DNA of 64,000 nucleotides from MRBY01 sp943371005 (GTDB lineage Bacteria > Cyanobacteriota > Cyanobacteriia > Cyanobacteriales > MRBY01), in NCBI GenBank assembly GCA_943371005.1, contig CALRTB020000009.1:67389-131388 (forward strand), read 5' to 3'. Positions 59,874 to 64,000 of the stretch are shown here, piece by piece (the first letter of the stretch is position 1; every line of letters begins with the position of its first letter). The notes beneath the pieces are model-generated. The model was not told the DNA's origin, made no database searches, and saw only the letters and a program-made list of their open reading frames with translations. The position numbers were made by a program, and so were the translations under genes.

Positions 59874-60701
59874 ATGGCAACTGTTTTCCCCCAAGAACGA
59901 CGTCTTTTAGAATTGGCCCTTGCCCAGGCGATCGCCCGCCATCAGTTGACCGTCGTTTACCAACCCCAAGTTGATCCTCAGACGACGATGGTAACCGGAT
60001 TCGAAGCGCTACTTCGTTGGGATCATCCCCAGTTCGGTTCGATTTCGCCGACGGTATTTATCCCCATCGCCGAAGAAGCCGGTCTGATCCATGAGCTTGG
60101 GGACTGGGTTTTGCAGCGGGCCATAAAACAGTTAAAACGATGGCATCAACAGTCCCAACACACCTTTCGGATGGCGGTTAATATTTCGGTGCATCAGGTC
60201 ACAGCGCCTCGCTTTTTTGAGCGGTTGCAGGCACTCCTTATGTCCCACCAAATTGCGCCTCAACATTTAGAACTAGAAATCACAGAGTCGGTCTTAATTG
60301 AGGACTTTCAGAATATCTGCGCCGTGTTGGGATCGCTGCAAAAATTGGGCATTAAAATTGCCATCGATGACTTCGGCACAGGTTATGCTTCCTTTAATTA
60401 CACCAGACTGTTTGCCTGGGACACCCTCAAGCTAGACCGTTGCTTCATTCAAAATTTACATTGCAATAAAGTTAATTCGGCCATCACCAAAAATCTGATC
60501 AACATGTCCCATGATCTGGGTTTTAAGGTGGTCGCTGAGGGCATTGAACATCCAGAAGAACTGGCCATGCTCAAGCAGTTTTGTTGCGATGAAGTCCAGG
60601 GATATTATTTTAGTCGGCCCCTCATGCCAGCCTTGCTTGAAAGTCAACGGATTACGGGCGGTCACTTGATGCCTGGGGCGATCGCCTATTTAGCAGCCTG
60701 A
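59874..60701 (+). CDS. stand-alone EAL-domain c-di-GMP phosphodiesterase
   Basis: This 275-residue protein is almost wholly an EAL domain. Catalytic motifs are intact: EALLRW, LEITESVL, AIDDFGTGYASF, KVVAEGIEHPEE and EVQGYYFSRP. The expected metal and general-base residues (E of EALLRW, DDFGTGY, E of AEGIE) are present. It lacks a GGDEF, PAS or REC domain and any membrane segment, so activity must be set by expression or partners. It would lower c-di-GMP, affecting motility or attachment. Confidence 0.93.
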   Translation: MATVFPQERRLLELALAQAIARHQLTVVYQPQVDPQTTMVTGFEALLRWDHPQFGSISPTVFIPIAEEAGLIHELGDWVLQRAIKQLKRWHQQSQHTFRMAVNISVHQVTAPRFFERLQALLMSHQIAPQHLELEITESVLIEDFQNICAVLGSLQKLGIKIAIDDFGTGYASFNYTRLFAWDTLKLDRCFIQNLHCNKVNSAITKNLINMSHDLGFKVVAEGIEHPEELAMLKQFCCDEVQGYYFSRPLMPALLESQRITGGHLMPGAIAYLAA

Positions 60702-60705
60702 GCGA

Positions 60706-60774
60706 CTATTTATAAAGTAAATGCATTTCTTAATTTGCCCCCTAAATCCCCCAAAATGGAGGACTTGGAGCCCA
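60706..60774. repeat. dispersed intergenic repeat B, copy 2
   Basis: CTATTTATAAAGTAAATGCA, continuing TTTGCCCCCTAAATCCCCCA, matches 45321-45390 at about 60 of 69 positions. It starts just after the EAL stop codon. The CCCCCTAAATCCCCC core is of the common cyanobacterial intergenic type. Confidence 0.75.
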
Positions 60775-61032
60775 ATAAATCAGCTCTGGGAGCTTATGGG
60801 TCGGCGCTTTAGCGAGGAGGCTTAGGGGCGCATTCATACCATTTGGATGCTGCTCAGGCAACCTCTTGCGATCAAAGTTTTTCAGAGCGTCCAGAGGCAT
60901 CAAGACAAAGTGCATCGGTAAGTGGCGATGCCCACTATGATCTGATCAGGCCGGAATCATGCGAGATGGTAATTTCGTGCTTTTTCTTCAGGGAGCGATC
61001 TGCTTGATGTCTAGGAGCACCGGGAACAAGAA
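60775..61032. other. intergenic region without a supported gene
   Basis: Beyond repeat B, this 258-base spacer shows no convincing gene. It contains AATCAGCTCTGGGAG at its start, also present in part (AATCAGCTCTTAGG) beyond copy 1 of the repeat. No terminator or promoter is obvious. Confidence 0.4.
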
Positions 61033-61842
61033 ATGTTTAAGCTTGGGATCATTAGCCAATTTTTTTCGCTGTTGTATTTAGGATTAATGCCTGGGGCGAT
61101 CGCCGCTCTGCCGGATGCGAGTCAAATTGTGTCCCTCACGGGCGATCGCCTGATGATGCAGCAGGGTAGCCACCGCCAACAAACAGCCCAGGTGGGCGAT
61201 CGCCTCGAAAATCATAGCCAAAGTCTGATTGTGCCGGGTAATAACCATTCCTTTGCCCGTCTCGTTCTTGTGGGCGATCGCCAAACCTATGATGGATTGC
61301 TTTTGCAAACTGGCCCCGCTCCCCAACAGACCCAATACCGATTTCCCTGTGTGATCGAAGGGGGTACCATTACCCTGAGTTGGCAAAAAGGTCAGCAACG
61401 GGGTTGCGCTGAAGGGATTCGCATTCGTCCAAATGCTGAGCCAACCCAACGCCTCAAAACCTTTGCCTATCAAATGGTGCTCCCGCCCGCCGTCGCCAGT
61501 AGTATTCCCAGTGATGCGGAATTTGTGATTCAGCCTAGTGGAGAAACGCCGATTTGTGTCCGAGTGACGACCCAAGGCGATCGCCAAGTGGTTGAAGTTT
61601 TGTGGGGCGAAATTATCCTCAGTAGTGCCAACACCCCCCAGGGTCTCAAGCTCAGCAAGGGCACGCAATATGACCAAGGGACACTTCAGTTTTTCGACCC
61701 GGATGTTCGTCTCGCAACCCCCGCAATGCAAGAGTTCTTTTCGGGCGCGGCCTGGTCAAATGCAGCAACGACCGCACCTTTATCCGTCGAGATTCAAAAT
61801 CACATTGACGTAATCCGCACGGCTTTTGTCACAGCACAGTAA
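61033..61842 (+). CDS. exported protein, possibly FecR-like
   Basis: This 269-residue protein has a signal peptide (LGIISQFFSLLYLGLMPGAIAA). The mature part shows short strands with repeated V/T-GDR elements (SLTGDRLMM, QVGDRLENH, LVGDRQTYD, TTQGDRQVVEV). These recall FecR-type beta proteins but coincide with HIP1 sites at the DNA level. Two cysteines flank a loop (RFPCVIE, QQRGCAEG). Function is unknown. Confidence 0.65.
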   Translation: MFKLGIISQFFSLLYLGLMPGAIAALPDASQIVSLTGDRLMMQQGSHRQQTAQVGDRLENHSQSLIVPGNNHSFARLVLVGDRQTYDGLLLQTGPAPQQTQYRFPCVIEGGTITLSWQKGQQRGCAEGIRIRPNAEPTQRLKTFAYQMVLPPAVASSIPSDAEFVIQPSGETPICVRVTTQGDRQVVEVLWGEIILSSANTPQGLKLSKGTQYDQGTLQFFDPDVRLATPAMQEFFSGAAWSNAATTAPLSVEIQNHIDVIRTAFVTAQ

Positions 61843-62339
61843 AAGATCTAGCTCTAGACCTCGACATTTTGACCATACTCAAACAACATCAAAACTTCAT
61901 CAAATTTTCTTTTTCGCTTAAGCACTTTTAAGTTATTTTCTAGCACCGTCCAATAAATTAACCAGGCTGAGTCTTTTTTTGAAGAAATCAGCGGCCAAAA
62001 AAATTTTATAGAGAAATTTGCGAGCGGATTTGTGCTGATACCTGCTCGAATGCTTGCCTGTCAAGTTTTTAAGCGTTTCTCAAATTTTGTGATTTTTGGG
62101 GTGAAATCTTCATCACATCTTCAATATAGGCCCCGAATTACTTCTCTAACTCTTCATGCAAGCAGCGATATATGTTTGTAGTTTATGGGTAATTTAGACC
62201 AAGCAAATTAATAAAAACAATAAATCACTATTTATATATATGGTCAGAAATACTCCTTGAATGCTCTCAATTGAGTAAACCTTCTCCCCTTTCCCTCCCC
62301 TCCCCTTGCATTGGCAAATTTTTGTTTGAGGAATTTTAA
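61843..62339. other. AT-rich intergenic region
   Basis: This 497-base AT-rich spacer precedes a surface-protein gene. I found no coding frame with a plausible start and length. A GAGGAA ribosome site sits at its end, just before GTG 62340. The rest is unassigned and may hold promoter elements. Confidence 0.45.
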
Positions 62340-63545
62340 GTGAACAATCAATTTTGGCGATCGCCAAAGCACAAAGCCCCCAGAAAAAATACAGTTCGCA
62401 AGCTTGCTAGTCCCCTAGTGATTGCGGGTCTCATGGCCGCCGGTCAATTTCAACTCATCCCCCAGGCGATCGCCGCGGGGACAGCCGCCACTACAGAGAT
62501 TCGTAATACCGCCACTGCCACTTACCAAGATCCCGACGGCGAAAATCTAACAACGACGTCCAATGAAGTTATTGTCACTGTTGCTGAAGTTGCGGTCTTA
62601 ACGAACTTTGCCCAGACCCCCATCGATCTCAACGACGGTAGTGTACGCCCTGGTGACACTGTCCAGTTCCCCTTCGCTGTCACCAACGGCGGGAATGCCT
62701 CTGCTGATATCTATATCCCGAATATTTCGAACATCGCGACTACCAATCTAAATACCACCACGGATATCGACGGCAATCCTTTTGACGACAACAATGGTGT
62801 TTATGTTGATGTCACGGGTGATGGTGTCCCTGACTTCTTCTTGCCCAATGGTAACAACTCGGTTCAGGGCGTCACAGAAAACCTTAATGGCTCATTCTCT
62901 CCTGATCCAGACAATGTCCCTGCTAATCCGCCGACCTTTCAGAATGGTGGTTGGGTTATTCCGGGTGTTGACGCAGATCAGACCATTACCGTCATTGTCC
63001 AAGGGCTTGTCGATTCCTCTACTACTGGTGATCAAGTAACGGTGCAATTAGGGGATACTGGCCCGAATGATGGTACTCCCCTGAGCCAAAACCAAGCCGA
63101 CCCGGACGATGGGGCAAATAATAATGAAGTTCGTACCGTCGGCACAGGTGCTGTTAATGATGACCGTGAGGCTGCTGATACCTCTGAGCCGTTAATTGTT
63201 AACCAAGAAGCGCCTCGGCCTTTAGCCCTCGCTACTGTGCTGAAGTCCGTGGGAAGCGTCAACCCCGGTGCTCCAAACACTCCTAGTGATGATGTAATCA
63301 CCTACAACCTCAGTTTCCAAGTTGAGAGTGAGTTGCCCTTTGGTTATGACGGTAACTTCACTCCTGCTGGCCTGACAGGTAACGCCCTTAAGATCGATAG
63401 TTCAACTGCAAGCGGCGAATACGTCCTCGTTTCTGATGCGAAACCCACCAATGCCCAGTTTGCAGCGACGGCTCCAGTTGCGCCTCTTGGATGGCAGGTT
63501 GTCTACACGGGCTATTGTCAAATCTGGTGTATGGAAAAGAATTAA
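62340..63545 (+). pseudogene. exported DUF11-like surface protein, interrupted by an IS element
   Basis: The frame starts at GTG 62340, after GAGGAATTTTAA. A long signal peptide (KLASPLVIAGLMAAGQFQLI) leads to an Asp/Asn/Thr-rich region with repeated beta domains (TATATYQDPDGENLTTTSNEV, VTGDGVPDFFLPNGNNS). It resembles DUF11-type surface proteins, which are usually much longer than the 401 residues here. From about base 63509 the sequence is IS DNA. The last ten residues (YCQIWCMEKN) are therefore read from the IS. The host gene is truncated; its 3' part must lie beyond the element. Confidence 0.8.
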
Positions 63546-64000
63546 GCAGCGTCCTGTCGTTGAGATGATGGGGTTGTTTTGTAAATCTTCAATCCATCCT
63601 GAAATTGAACTCCTTCAATGACATCGGCCAGATATTTGAAGCCGCGAATGCGCAACCATCGTTTCTGAGCACTCTGCATTAGTTTGAACACCAATGCCAG
63701 AATCGTTTCCTTGGAAACACATCCTCTGGTTTTATCGGTTCTCAATCTCACGGTTGCAAAAGTCGATTCAATGGGATTGGTACTGCGGATATGCTGCCAG
63801 TGGGATGCGGGAAAATCAAAGAAGGTAAACAGACTATCGTGGTCTTTTGCTAGACATTTTGTCGCTTCTGGATATTTGGCTTCATAGGTTTGTATAAAAC
63901 GCTCGTAGGCTTGCAGAGCCTCGGCTTTAGTCGCGGCACGATAAATCTGCCATATTCCCTCCTTCGCTGCCGTTTGTTGTTTTTTGGGTAATTTATCGAG
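63509..64000. mobile_element. IS256-family insertion sequence (one end)
   Basis: The element begins near 63509, where the surface-protein frame loses its pattern. The start GGGCTATTGTCAAATCTGGT is a plausible terminal inverted repeat of an IS256-like element. The transposase gene is read leftward towards this end. The other end, second inverted repeat and target duplication lie outside the window, so the exact border is uncertain. Confidence 0.75.
63542..64000 (-). CDS. IS256-family (mutator-like) transposase, C-terminal part
   Basis: The frame is open from the right edge to TAA at 63542-63544, giving 152 residues of the C-terminal part. Typical IS256/mutator features are visible: a WQHIRSTNPIESTFATVRLR block with the conserved NPIES-type sequence, and KTRGCVSKETILALVFKLM. 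The C-terminal AQKRWLRIRGFKYLADVIEGV matches that family. The catalytic Asp residues of the N-terminal half lie outside the window. It appears intact as far as seen. Confidence 0.88.
   Translation of the reverse strand, partial: LDKLPKKQQTAAKEGIWQIYRAATKAEALQAYERFIQTYEAKYPEATKCLAKDHDSLFTFFDFPASHWQHIRSTNPIESTFATVRLRTDKTRGCVSKETILALVFKLMQSAQKRWLRIRGFKYLADVIEGVQFQDGLKIYKTTPSSQRQDAA

Larger units (their letters stand above)
1..64000. repeat. HIP1 octamers (GCGATCGC) spread through the window
   Basis: The palindrome GCGATCGC occurs many times, in genes and in spacers, often several per gene. Examples are at 29159-29166 and 32262-32269. HIP1 is the well-known highly iterated palindrome of many cyanobacterial genomes. 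Its density marks the DNA as long resident in this host, so gaps in it are informative. The clearest gap is about 29167-32261. Confidence 0.95.

Noticed and set aside
61084..61731. 215-residue open frame antisense to the exported gene at 61033
   Set aside because: It lacks a plausible start and the plus-strand frame has a signal peptide. Its length is explained by repeated HIP1 sites, which read well in several frames.
61957..62180. Possible small protein in the AT-rich spacer
   Set aside because: The longest frame with an ATG is about 43 codons, with no ribosome site and no family-like features.
1..64000. CRISPR array
   Set aside because: No regularly spaced direct repeats of 25-40 bases were seen anywhere. 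The only tandem-like repeats are inside coding sequence (37402-37587 and TPR units near 51 kb).

Overview
The window is a stretch of cyanobacterial chromosome. It carries psbA, psbM, apcD (a phycobilisome terminal emitter), a CruA-type lycopene cyclase and two glycogen genes. It is also saturated with the cyanobacterial HIP1 octamer GCGATCGC. Gene content and order around cruA, dnaK/dnaJ and psbA recall Synechococcus (Picosynechococcus) sp. PCC 7002 and its relatives. That assignment is from memory and was not checked by a search.

Layout. 1-8.8 kb: pyrC (cut by the left edge), a livH-livM amino-acid permease pair, a SphS-like phosphate sensor kinase, argC and a UvrD-like helicase. 9-16 kb: an RlpA-like wall protein, an orphan ABC ATPase, a PMCA-type Ca2+ ATPase, and an ECF sigma / anti-sigma / Spy-like stress operon. 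16-29 kb: tRNA-Asn, a transglutaminase-fold membrane protein without its catalytic Cys, tRNA-Ser, ndbB, ureD, glgA, accC, a lipoprotein, a YggT protein and hom. 28.7-32.1 kb: an AT-rich accessory island. 32-45 kb: tRNA-Ser, glgP, apcD, a SWIM protein, a VanY-like carboxypeptidase, aroC and orphan transport parts. 45-59.6 kb: psbM, a 2Fe-2S ferredoxin opposite cruA, dnaK-dnaJ, an RluA-like protein, MscS, and psbA followed by two small genes. 60-64 kb: an EAL phosphodiesterase, a secreted protein, and a surface protein interrupted by an IS256-family element that runs off the right edge.

The most unusual locus is a probable retron at about 29.6-31.5 kb. Its RT has the retron NAxxH motif, a YVDD catalytic box and an ITG motif. 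It is preceded by an Xre-type HTH gene, a small single-pass membrane ORF, and a structured leader whose ends can pair like retron a1/a2 arms. About 3.1 kb around it contains no HIP1 site, which supports horizontal acquisition. The one-membrane-segment ORF plus HTH plus RT layout is the best candidate here for a poorly described defence system.

Other notable points: the psbA encodes a D1' form (A80, L158, A286) and is followed by a c-type haem protein gene, suggesting a low-oxygen photosystem II module. Three enzyme-family proteins lack or alter expected features: the transglutaminase-like protein, the RluA-like protein, and the Ca2+ ATPase with an insertion. At least two families of dispersed intergenic repeats are present.
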